Shown: positions 57,204 through 64,000 of the stretch, piece after piece | Layout of the letters: every line of letters begins with the position of its first letter | How positions within the stretch are numbered: position 1 is the stretch's first letter | Assembly (NCBI RefSeq): GCF_030149425.1 | Contig: NZ_JASBRQ010000053.1 | Location: forward strand, 91,005-155,004 | Reading direction: 5' to 3' | Source: Maricaulis sp. | GTDB taxonomy: Bacteria > Pseudomonadota > Alphaproteobacteria > Caulobacterales > Maricaulaceae | Length of the DNA stretch: 64,000 bases | Position numbers and translations under genes: made by a program | Notes under the pieces: model-generated | The model's input: the letters and a program-made list of their open reading frames with translations, nothing else | Told to the model about the DNA's origin: nothing | Database searches by the model: none

Positions 57204-57233
57204 GAGACGGGGGCATATGGCTCCCGTCTCTAG
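57204..57233. terminator. Hairpin between convergent serine hydrolase and diguanylate cyclase genes
   Basis: GAGACGGG and CCCGTCTC form an 8-base stem around GGCATATGGCT. TAGTTTC follows on the plus strand. It may stop transcription from both sides, though neither side has a strong T-run. Confidence 0.5.
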
Positions 57234-57255
57234 TTTCAGGGCGCTGGCGACGCGC

Positions 57256-58761
57256 TCAGGACGCGTCGCGAAGCTTGTCCGACATGTCCTGCAGCTCTGC
57301 GGCCATGTCCTCCAGCGGATCATCGGCATTTGCAATAGCGACCTGATCGCGACCGAGGCGTTTGGCCTCATAAAGGGCCTGATCGGCCGTCTTCATCAGG
57401 TCTTGCACGGTATTGGCCGGCTGGCCGAGTTGCGCGATACCGGCGGACATGGTGATGCGCGGCAGTTTCCCGGCCCCGTAGGAGATGGATATCCGGGCGA
57501 TGGCGGCCCGCAATTCCTCGGCCAGATCGGCCGCAGCAGCGCTGTCCATTCCAGGGCAGATCACCGAAAACTCCTCCCCGCCCAGTCGACAGGCCGTGCT
57601 GCCCGTCGTGGCATAGGAAGCCAGTGCCTCACCAACTTCACGCAGCACCATGTCCCCGGCATCGTGACCGTAATTATCATTGAAGGCCTTGAAGTGATCG
57701 ACATCGAAGGCGATCAGCGTGAAGGGCGATTTATGGCGCTGGGCGTATTGGATCTCGCGCCGGCACTGCTCCAGGAACCAGCGACGGTTAAACAGGCCGG
57801 TCAGCTGATCCCGCACGGATTGATCCCGCAATTCATCGCGTAGCCGGACATTGGCCAGGGCGAGACTAATCTGTTCGGCACAGGTCAAGGCAAGCTCACG
57901 CTTGATGATGATTTCTGCTTCCTGTTCCGGTTGGCGGGCCTCGTGCAGAGCCATGTAATCCAGCGCAACATGCAGCAGTCCGATGGCATCACCATGCGCG
58001 ATGACCGGGATGCAGATATAGGGCGCGGTCGGCTCCTCGGTGACGTGGTGGCAGGCATAGTTCAGCTCGGCCGTGCCATAGGCATAGGAGCGGCCACGGC
58101 GCAGCGCCCAGCAATCATCCGGTTCGATCGCGGCGCCGGTTGCACCGGAATTCCAGCGGCACACATCCTCCAGCACATCGCGCGAATTGGAATACAGGAA
58201 GAGACCGCCAGACGTACCCGGCAAGAGTTTGGCCAGCCCGCTGGAGATCACATCCAGCAGCTCATCAACAGACTTGCAGGCATGCAGCCACTCGCCGATC
58301 TGGCTGAGTAGACGGCGTTCGTCACGGCGCGCCTTGTCCTGCATGGCCTGCAGGTTTTGCTGAAACTCCATGTCCTTGCGCTCGGAAATCTCGCGCTCGA
58401 TCGACATGAAATTGATGTGCTGCCCATTCTCGTCATAGATCGGAATAATGTTGAGCTCGACCCAGTAGAGCTCGCCCGCCTTGGTGTAATTGACGATCTC
58501 CGTTGTGATCGGCACGCGGGATTTCAGCGCCTCGGAAATCTGCTGGCGCGTCGTCTGACACGTCGCCTCGCCCTGCAGCATATCACCGGGCTTTTGACCC
58601 AGGGCTTCCTCGCCGGAAAACCCTGTCAGCTTGGTGAAAGCCGGGTTGGTCCAGGTGATCAACCCGTCCGTATCGGTCAGCACGATCACATCCGTCGCAT
58701 GCTCGACGACAAGACGCATGCGGCGGATTTCTTCCGGGCTCAATTCCGGGGTTGATGGCAT
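57256..58761 (-). CDS. PAS-GAF-GGDEF diguanylate cyclase
   Basis: A 501-residue soluble protein. A PAS domain (residues ~5-125; LITWTNPAFTKLTGFSGEEALGQ and YWVELNIIPIYDENGQHINF) is followed by a GAF-like domain (~150-305) and a GGDEF domain (~330-490) with an intact GGEEF motif (CRLGGEEFSVI) but no RxxD I-site, so product inhibition is not expected. It makes c-di-GMP and could supply the PopA-like protein. An inverted repeat next to the start codon may control translation. Confidence 0.94.
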   Translation of the reverse strand: MPSTPELSPEEIRRMRLVVEHATDVIVLTDTDGLITWTNPAFTKLTGFSGEEALGQKPGDMLQGEATCQTTRQQISEALKSRVPITTEIVNYTKAGELYWVELNIIPIYDENGQHINFMSIEREISERKDMEFQQNLQAMQDKARRDERRLLSQIGEWLHACKSVDELLDVISSGLAKLLPGTSGGLFLYSNSRDVLEDVCRWNSGATGAAIEPDDCWALRRGRSYAYGTAELNYACHHVTEEPTAPYICIPVIAHGDAIGLLHVALDYMALHEARQPEQEAEIIIKRELALTCAEQISLALANVRLRDELRDQSVRDQLTGLFNRRWFLEQCRREIQYAQRHKSPFTLIAFDVDHFKAFNDNYGHDAGDMVLREVGEALASYATTGSTACRLGGEEFSVICPGMDSAAAADLAEELRAAIARISISYGAGKLPRITMSAGIAQLGQPANTVQDLMKTADQALYEAKRLGRDQVAIANADDPLEDMAAELQDMSDKLRDAS

Positions 58762-58763
58762 TG

Positions 58764-58788
58764 GGTCAGCTCCACATTCAAGCTGACC
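58764..58788 (-). promoter_or_regulatory. Hairpin at the ribosome binding site of the diguanylate cyclase gene
   Basis: GGTCAGCT and AGCTGACC are perfect 8-base arms around a 9-base loop, ending 2 bases before the ATG. On the coding strand the GTGGAG ribosome binding site sits at the loop/stem boundary, so folding of the mRNA would hinder translation. Confidence 0.55.
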
Positions 58789-58868
58789 GTGGGGTTCACA
58801 TGCTTAAGGGAGGGTTTCGCAAGCCACTAACCGCATAATTTAACACTGCAAGCGAACCGTTCGCCCTG

Positions 58869-60752
58869 TCAGGCCTCGGTCAGGCTCTCACCGAATTGCA
58901 GCTCGATATAGCGGGCATAAAGCCCGCCCCGCGCCAGCAAGTCCTCATGCCGGCCGATATCGACAATCTGACCGTCTTCCATGACGACAATCCGGTCAGC
59001 GTTTCGCACAGTGGCGAGCCGGTGGGCGATCACCAGCGTGGTCCGGTCTTGCGAGACGCGTTCGAAGGCCTGCTGGATGACCTGCTCACTCTCGGAATCG
59101 AGCGCGCTGGTGGCCTCGTCCAGCAACAGAACAGGCGCGTCGCGCAAGATCGCCCGGGCAATCGCAAGGCGCTGTCGTTGACCGCCGGAAAGCGTCGCAG
59201 CTCCCTCACCCAGCCCGGTGTCATACCCCTCCGGCAGACGCTCGATGAATTCGTGGGCATTCGCCGCCTTGGCGGCCTCGACAACGGCTTCAAGGCTCGC
59301 ATCAGGACGGCCGAAACGGATATTGTCGGCAACCGTGCCGGAAAACAGCGGCGCGTTCTGCTGCACCACGGCAAGCGCACCGCGCAAGGCTTTGGGGTCC
59401 AGCGCGGCCACGTCGACGCCATCGACCAGGACCCGCCCGGACTGCGGGTCATAAAAGCGCAGGAGCAGCTGAAATACGGTAGATTTGCCAGCGCCGGACG
59501 GCCCCACCAGGGCGATGGTTTCGCCATGCTGGATATCCAGATCAAGGCCGCGCAGCACCGGGGTGTCAGGACGGGCCGGATAGGCGAAATCGACGCCTTC
59601 AAACCGTATCTCCCCCATCACCGGATCGGGCAGGCGCGACGGCGTCGCCGGCGCCTCGATATCGGATTGGGCCGACAGCAATTCCATCAGCCGTTCGGTG
59701 GCACCGGCGGCCCGCATCACCTCGGCATAGGTCTCCGTGAGCATGCCGACACCGCTTACCGCGACAAAGGCGTACATGACGAACTGGGTCATGGCGCCCG
59801 GGGTAATTGCCCCGCTCTGCACCTGCACGGCGCCGAACCAGAGCACGGCGATCAGTCCGGTCAGGATGACAGTGAAGATGACAGCGGTCATGGCCGCGCG
59901 CACTGTGACCCGCCGCATGGAAACCTTGAACGTGCTTTCCACGGCCCCGGCAAAACTGCTTTTTTCCTCACGTTCGCGGGTGAAAGCCTGGACGGTTTCG
60001 AGAGCCATCAGGCTTTCACTGGCCCGGGCCGAAGCATCGGCGAGATTGTCCTGGCTCGAGCGTGACAGGCGCTGAACCCGGCGGCCAAACATCAAGATCG
60101 GCAGGATGATCAACGGGCCAAGCCCCAACACCAAGGCCGCCAATTGCCAATTCACCACTATCATCAAGATCAAGGCACCCAACGTTGTCGCCACGGTCCG
60201 CAGGGCAACAGAAATCGATGACCCGACAACGGTCTGGATCAAGGTCGTATCGGTGGTCAGGCGGGAGAGCACCTCGCCGGTCCGCGTGGTGACGAAAAAG
60301 GCCGGGCTCAAGCCCACCAGGTGATCAAAAACATCACGGCGCAAATCCGCCACGACCCGTTCACCCAGACGCGAGATGAAATAGAAGCGCAAGGCGCTGG
60401 CGAGCCCGAGCGCAAAGGCGACAACCATCCCGGCTATGAAATAGCCGGACAGGTCCTCGCCGATGGCAAAGGCCTGGCACAAATCGGCATCAGACGCTCC
60501 GCCAAAGCCGCAATCGACGACAAGGCGGAAAGCCCCCGGCAAGACCAGGGTGAGCGAGGCCGCGATCACGAGGAAGCAGGCGAAGGCCGCCAGCAAGCCC
60601 GGATAGGACAGCACATAGGGCACCAGACGCTTCAACGGCTGCGCGCTGCGGGCCTTGGCGCGGTGCTCGGCATCGCGCTCCATTTCCGCGGCGAAACTGG
60701 ATCCGCGATCAAGGTCGGCCTGTTGCGCCTGGGTTCGGGTCTGCGCCGTCAT
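58869..60752 (-). CDS. ABC exporter, fused membrane and ATPase domains
   Basis: A 627-residue half-transporter that should act as a dimer. Residues ~45-345 hold six membrane helices; the ATPase has Walker A GPSGAGKST, signature LSGGQRQR and Walker B VLLLDEATSALD. N-terminal charged residues precede TM1. The MsbA/BmrA-like type exports lipids, drugs or peptides; the substrate is unclear. It lies 12 bases after the methyltransferase gene on the same strand. Confidence 0.93.
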   Translation of the reverse strand: MTAQTRTQAQQADLDRGSSFAAEMERDAEHRAKARSAQPLKRLVPYVLSYPGLLAAFACFLVIAASLTLVLPGAFRLVVDCGFGGASDADLCQAFAIGEDLSGYFIAGMVVAFALGLASALRFYFISRLGERVVADLRRDVFDHLVGLSPAFFVTTRTGEVLSRLTTDTTLIQTVVGSSISVALRTVATTLGALILMIVVNWQLAALVLGLGPLIILPILMFGRRVQRLSRSSQDNLADASARASESLMALETVQAFTREREEKSSFAGAVESTFKVSMRRVTVRAAMTAVIFTVILTGLIAVLWFGAVQVQSGAITPGAMTQFVMYAFVAVSGVGMLTETYAEVMRAAGATERLMELLSAQSDIEAPATPSRLPDPVMGEIRFEGVDFAYPARPDTPVLRGLDLDIQHGETIALVGPSGAGKSTVFQLLLRFYDPQSGRVLVDGVDVAALDPKALRGALAVVQQNAPLFSGTVADNIRFGRPDASLEAVVEAAKAANAHEFIERLPEGYDTGLGEGAATLSGGQRQRLAIARAILRDAPVLLLDEATSALDSESEQVIQQAFERVSQDRTTLVIAHRLATVRNADRIVVMEDGQIVDIGRHEDLLARGGLYARYIELQFGESLTEA

Positions 60753-60764
60753 GTCTTGCTCCGC

Positions 60765-61391
60765 CTAGTCCGGACGCCGCGCGATGATAAACACCGCCAC
60801 CGCTTTTTCCGGACGCCACTCATATTCGACCTCGAAGCCCGCATCCTCGATGTTCCGGCGCAATTCACGCGCCGAGAAGAATCGGAGGACCGGCGGGAAG
60901 ACACCGAATAGCTTCATGATGGGGGCGATCGGTCGAAGAAACCACATCTTGTCACCCAGGCACGCAGTTGAACTGACAAACACACCGCCCGGGCGGGTCA
61001 GCTCATAGGCCCGTTGGATGGCCTGCCGCGGGTCGCTGAGCAGATGCAGAATGCTCAGGCCAAGAACGGCGTCAAACTCGCCTGCCTCCAGCGTATCGAA
61101 ATCCGCCTGTTCGAAGGTCACATTGCCGACACCGGCTGTTGCGGCCTTGTCACGGGCGATCTTCAACATCTCTTCGGAGATATCCGTCGCCAGCACATGG
61201 CGCACATGGGGCGCATGGGCGATGGCTGTTCCACCTGTCCCGCAACCGAATTCCAGCACTTCGCTTTCCGGCGTGAAATGTTCGCGGGTCAGTTCCAGCT
61301 TGCGCTGGTAAGCCGCTTCATCGGCGATCGGCGAACGGGCGTATTTCTCTGCGATACGATCCCACCAGTTTGCACTCGAGGTCATTGTCAT
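60765..61391 (-). CDS. Class I SAM-dependent methyltransferase
   Basis: A 208-residue methyltransferase. VLEFGCGTGGTAIAHAP is the SAM-binding motif I, DISEEMLKIARDKA motif II and VLGLSILHLLSDP motif IV. The layout resembles small-molecule or phospholipid methyltransferases; the acceptor is unknown. It is divergent from the LysR gene and upstream of the ABC exporter. Confidence 0.9.
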   Translation of the reverse strand: MTMTSSANWWDRIAEKYARSPIADEAAYQRKLELTREHFTPESEVLEFGCGTGGTAIAHAPHVRHVLATDISEEMLKIARDKAATAGVGNVTFEQADFDTLEAGEFDAVLGLSILHLLSDPRQAIQRAYELTRPGGVFVSSTACLGDKMWFLRPIAPIMKLFGVFPPVLRFFSARELRRNIEDAGFEVEYEWRPEKAVAVFIIARRPD

Positions 61392-61469
61392 TTCTCTTTG
61401 TCTCGGGGCGCGTGTTTGCGCCGGTGATCAGCTGACACCTGACTTACATATACAGATGATCGATATAAA

Positions 61470-61497
61470 TTGCCGGAATCGGGTTTTCTGATATACG
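61470..61497 (+). promoter_or_regulatory. Predicted promoter of the LysR gene, leaderless type
   Basis: TTGCCG (61470-61475) and TATACG (61492-61497) are spaced by 16 bases. The transcript would begin near 61504-61505, at the LysR start codon, where no ribosome binding site is seen. A leaderless mRNA is therefore suggested. Confidence 0.4.
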
Positions 61498-61504
61498 CAA
61501 ATGC

Positions 61505-62419
61505 ATGAACTGGGCATCGATATCCTTTGACTGGAACCAAATCCGCGCCTTCCTCGCCACCGTCGAGGAAGGTTCCTTTTCCGCAGCCGCTCGTGCGCTG
61601 GGTCAGACACAGCCGACCCTGAGCCGCCAGATCGCCTCACTGGAGGAGGCGCTCGGTGTCACCCTGTTCGAACGGGACCGGCGCAATATGCAGATCACCC
61701 AGGCCGGGATGGAATTGCTCGATCATGTCCGCGCCATGGGCGAGGCCGCCAGTCGCATCTCCCTCGCCGCGTCCGGGCAATCAACCACAGTGGAGGGCCA
61801 GGTCAGCATCACGGCCACGGACACAATGGCAACATTGTTTCTGCCGTCGATCATGAAGACCCTGCGCCACGAAGCGCCGAACATCACGGTGGAGATTACC
61901 GCCGCCAACGAGTTGCGCGATCTGCGCAAGCGCGAAGCCGATATCGCGATCCGCCACGCCCGGCCGGAACAACCCGACCTGATCGGCAAGCTGGTCGGGG
62001 AAACGGACGGACGCATGTTCGCCGCAAAGAGCTTTCTTGACGAATTCGGCCGGCCGCAATCGCCTGAAGATCTCGCCAACTACCCGTTCGTGGGCTTTGG
62101 GGAAATCGAGCGGTCCCTGCCGTATTTTGCTGAAATGGGCGTTCATATCGGCGTGGAGAATTTCAAGATCAGCGCCAATAACGGCCAGCCTATCCTGGCC
62201 CTTACGCGCGCTGGCCTCGGCATCTCACCCGTCACCCTCGATGTCGCCTCTCTCTATCCCGACCTCGAGGAAATACTGCCCGGACGGCTGGGCGGCATCC
62301 CGATACCGATCTGGCTGGTGACCCATCGCGAACTGAACACCAGCCGCCGCATCCGCATCGTGTTTGACCTTCTGGCCCGGGAGCTGAAAAAGACGCTAGA
62401 GAATGCACCTGCGTCCTGA
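61505..62419 (+). CDS. LysR family transcriptional regulator
   Basis: A 304-residue LysR regulator. QIRAFLATVEEGSFSAAARALGQTQPTLSRQIASLEEAL (~11-50) is the helix-turn-helix, followed by the linker helix and a periplasmic-binding-protein-like effector domain. It is divergent from the methyltransferase and exporter operon, so that operon is its likely target, besides itself. Confidence 0.94.
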   Translation: MNWASISFDWNQIRAFLATVEEGSFSAAARALGQTQPTLSRQIASLEEALGVTLFERDRRNMQITQAGMELLDHVRAMGEAASRISLAASGQSTTVEGQVSITATDTMATLFLPSIMKTLRHEAPNITVEITAANELRDLRKREADIAIRHARPEQPDLIGKLVGETDGRMFAAKSFLDEFGRPQSPEDLANYPFVGFGEIERSLPYFAEMGVHIGVENFKISANNGQPILALTRAGLGISPVTLDVASLYPDLEEILPGRLGGIPIPIWLVTHRELNTSRRIRIVFDLLARELKKTLENAPAS

Positions 62420-62466
62420 AGGCTCCACAAGCCGGTGCCAGGACAACGCGAAACCGGAGTTTATTC

Positions 62467-63342
62467 ATGCGACACAGCCTGCTTCTTCTTCCCCTCCTGG
62501 CCGCCGCCTGCGCCCCGGCCGGACAGCCCGCCAATGACGGGCTGAGCCAACGCCCGGCCGCTATCGTGGAATGCTTGCGCGAAACCGGCGCCACCATGCT
62601 CGCCGCCCATCGCGCCGGTCCGCGGGCCGGGTTGCCGGAGAATGCGATCTCGACGATCCGCGCCAATGCCGGGCTCGGCGTTCTCTATGCCGAGATTGAT
62701 GTCGCCCAGACCGCCGATGGCCAGCTCTTCCTCATGCATGATGACACTCTGGACCGGACGACGACCGGGTCGGGCCGTTATGATGATCGCGACTGGTCGG
62801 AGATTGCCGGGCTGCAGCTCGTCGATGATGACGGCAATACCGTCGCGGAAACCATTCCGACCTTGTCCGATGCTTTTGCCGCCGCAAGGGACACCGGACT
62901 GGCACTGAACCTGGACATGAAGAACGTCGAGATCGCGCAGATTGTCGACGCGATTCACGCAGAGAACGCGCAGGATCTGGCCCTGATTATCGCCTATACG
63001 GTCGAACAGGCCGCCGAGATTCATGCCCTGGATTCCAGCCTGACCCTGTCTGCGCCGAACCGTCCGGACGAACTCGCTGCAGCCGGCGTGGACCTGGACC
63101 AGGTCTATCTCTGGCTCGGTGTGCGCCTGCCCGACGCCGCGGAGGACGCGGTCCTGGCTGAACGGGGGCTGGAAACCTCAGCCGGTCTCTTCCGGCTCGA
63201 AGACGGCACGCCCGGCATTTATCAGCAGGCCCGTGAGGCAGGCATCGAAATCCTGTCCGTCGACGACGTCCCAACAGCCGTCGCGGCCCTGGGTGGACCG
63301 GACGTGCTGCAAAATCAGATTGATGCCTGCACCGTCAACTAG
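62467..63342 (+). CDS. Glycerophosphodiester phosphodiesterase family lipoprotein
   Basis: A 291-residue protein with a signal peptide and a lipobox-like LAAAC (MRHSLLLLPLLAAACAPAG), so probably lipid-anchored outside the inner membrane. HRAGPRAGLPENAISTIRANAG, YAEIDVAQTADGQLFLMHDDTLDRTT and the TIM-barrel layout are those of GDPD enzymes, which split glycerophosphodiesters. The catalytic HRG-type histidine is in AAHRAG. Confidence 0.9.
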   Translation: MRHSLLLLPLLAAACAPAGQPANDGLSQRPAAIVECLRETGATMLAAHRAGPRAGLPENAISTIRANAGLGVLYAEIDVAQTADGQLFLMHDDTLDRTTTGSGRYDDRDWSEIAGLQLVDDDGNTVAETIPTLSDAFAAARDTGLALNLDMKNVEIAQIVDAIHAENAQDLALIIAYTVEQAAEIHALDSSLTLSAPNRPDELAAAGVDLDQVYLWLGVRLPDAAEDAVLAERGLETSAGLFRLEDGTPGIYQQAREAGIEILSVDDVPTAVAALGGPDVLQNQIDACTVN

Positions 63343-63380
63343 CGTCGACAAACGACTGGTCGTCATCAGCAAGGCCTGAG

Positions 63381-63419
63381 GCCAAATACAAAACGGGCGG
63401 TTCCGCAAGGAACCGCCCG
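63381..63419 (-). terminator. Rho-independent terminator of the rplM-rpsI operon
   Basis: An 11-base perfect stem (CGGGCGGTTCC and GGAACCGCCCG, loop GCAA) lies 28 bases after rpsI and is followed on this strand by TTTTGTATTT. No T-run follows on the other strand, so it belongs to the ribosomal operon. Confidence 0.8.
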
Positions 63420-63447
63420 CTTGAATTCCAGCCTGAGCTGAAAGCGA

Positions 63448-63942
63448 TTAACGCTTGGAGAACTGGAAGGAACGGCGGGCCTTGGCCTTACCGTACTTCT
63501 TACGCTCAACAACGCGGCTGTCGCGGGTCAGGAAGCCGCCGGCTTTCAGCACCGGACGCAGGCCCGGTTCGAAATAGGTCAGCGCCTTGGAGATGCCGTG
63601 GCGGACTGCGCCGGCCTGACCGGACAGGCCACCGCCCTTGACGGTCGCGATGATGTCGAACTCGTCGACGCGCTCAGCCGTCTGCAGCGGCTGCTGCAGC
63701 AACATGCGCAGAACCGGGCGGGCAAAGTATTTTTCCTGATCCTGGCCGTTGACCGTGATCTTGCCATTGCCGCGCTTGATCCAGACACGGGCGACAGCGT
63801 TCTTACGCTTGCCGGTGGCATAGGAGCGGCCATGTTCGTCGATCTGCGGCTCAGCCGGGGTCACATCGACTTCGACAGCGTCATTGCCGCCTTCGGCGAT
63901 GACGTCTTTGAGGTCCTCGAGGGAGCGTGCTTCTTCAGCCAT
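63448..63942 (-). CDS. rpsI: 30S ribosomal protein S9
   Basis: A 164-residue S9 with an acidic N-terminal extension of ~35 residues typical of Alphaproteobacteria. [29 protein letters not shown] is the core start and [17 protein letters not shown] the conserved C-terminus reaching the P-site. Two ATG codons lie in tandem; the second, at 63942, is better spaced from GAGG. The first overlaps the rplM stop. Confidence 0.98.
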   Translation of the reverse strand: MAEEARSLEDLKDVIAEGGNDAVEVDVTPAEPQIDEHGRSYATGKRKNAVARVWIKRGNGKITVNGQDQEKYFARPVLRMLLQQPLQTAERVDEFDIIATVKGGGLSGQAGAVRHGISKALTYFEPGLRPVLKAGGFLTRDSRVVERKKYGKAKARRSFQFSKR

Positions 63943-63944
63943 CA

Positions 63945-64000
63945 TCAGCCTCGTGCGTTCTTGGAGTTCATGGACTTGAAGTCGATCACTTCAGGCTGCT
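63945..64000 (-). CDS. rplM: 50S ribosomal protein L13, C-terminal end (partial)
   Basis: The minus-strand frame reads [17 protein letters not shown] and then TGA, the conserved end of L13. The rest lies beyond the window. The stop overlaps the first ATG of rpsI, the universal rplM-rpsI pair. Confidence 0.93.
   Translation of the reverse strand, partial: QPEVIDFKSMNSKNARG

Overview
The window is high-GC, gene-dense chromosomal DNA of an aerobic alphaproteobacterium. It fits the Maricaulales/Hyphomonadaceae (stalked or budding marine relatives of Caulobacter) best. The pointers are an NDUFS4-type complex I accessory subunit, an sdhE gene next to mfd and recG, a two-domain cold-shock protein, a class I PHA synthase, a PopA-like degenerate GGDEF protein, and promoters placed so close to start codons that leaderless mRNAs are likely. 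I see no phage, insertion sequence, integron or CRISPR array.

Layout. 1-4.1 kb: the msrPQ periplasmic methionine sulfoxide repair pair (msrP cut by the window edge), an alpha/beta hydrolase, an M14 carboxypeptidase and a BLUF photoreceptor. 4.2-5.6 kb: a TetR regulator with a palindrome over its own start codon, coupled to a sterol-desaturase-family hydroxylase. 5.7-18.5 kb: a tryptophan degradation block. kynA-kynB-kynU convert tryptophan to anthranilate. A 2-aminobenzoate-CoA ligase, a fused 2-aminobenzoyl-CoA monooxygenase/reductase and a set of beta-oxidation-like enzymes, with their MarR regulator, then take anthranilate through the aerobic CoA-dependent hybrid route. 18.5-20.2 kb: a stand-alone Lrp-type ligand domain and L-serine dehydratase. 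20.2-25.9 kb: an RND efflux pair and 3-oxoacid CoA-transferase. 25.9-32.2 kb: YihY-like protein, WYL regulator, an unknown 83-residue protein, a pentapeptide-repeat protein, a CaiB-type racemase/CoA-transferase and the PopA-like c-di-GMP effector. 32.2-43.2 kb: mfd, sdhE, recG, DUF502, DUF3089, kdsA, photolyase, DUF6134. 43.3-48.3 kb: cysteine synthase, a cystathionine-lyase-type enzyme, tRNA-Arg, tRNA-Pro, tRNA-Glu, NDUFS4-like subunit, DUF192, cold-shock protein and a 6-pyruvoyl-tetrahydropterin-synthase-like protein. 48.4-53.5 kb: recJ, glpX, a lipoprotein, PHA synthase. 53.5-57.2 kb: a BlaI-type repressor, an M56 (BlaR1-like) membrane protease whose sensor is an ankyrin-repeat domain, and a beta-lactamase-fold serine hydrolase. 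57.2-64 kb: PAS-GAF-GGDEF cyclase, ABC exporter, methyltransferase, LysR regulator, GDPD lipoprotein and the end of the rplM-rpsI operon.

The most interesting items are: (1) the BlaI/M56-ankyrin/serine hydrolase locus with two matching operators; (2) the complete tryptophan-to-2-aminobenzoyl-CoA gene block; (3) the PopA-like protein with a kept c-di-GMP I-site and a lost catalytic site; and (4) several perfect palindromes placed on promoters, start codons or ribosome binding sites (tetR, glpX, the 83-residue gene, the diguanylate cyclase). All functions are inferred from reading sequence motifs; nothing here was checked against a database.
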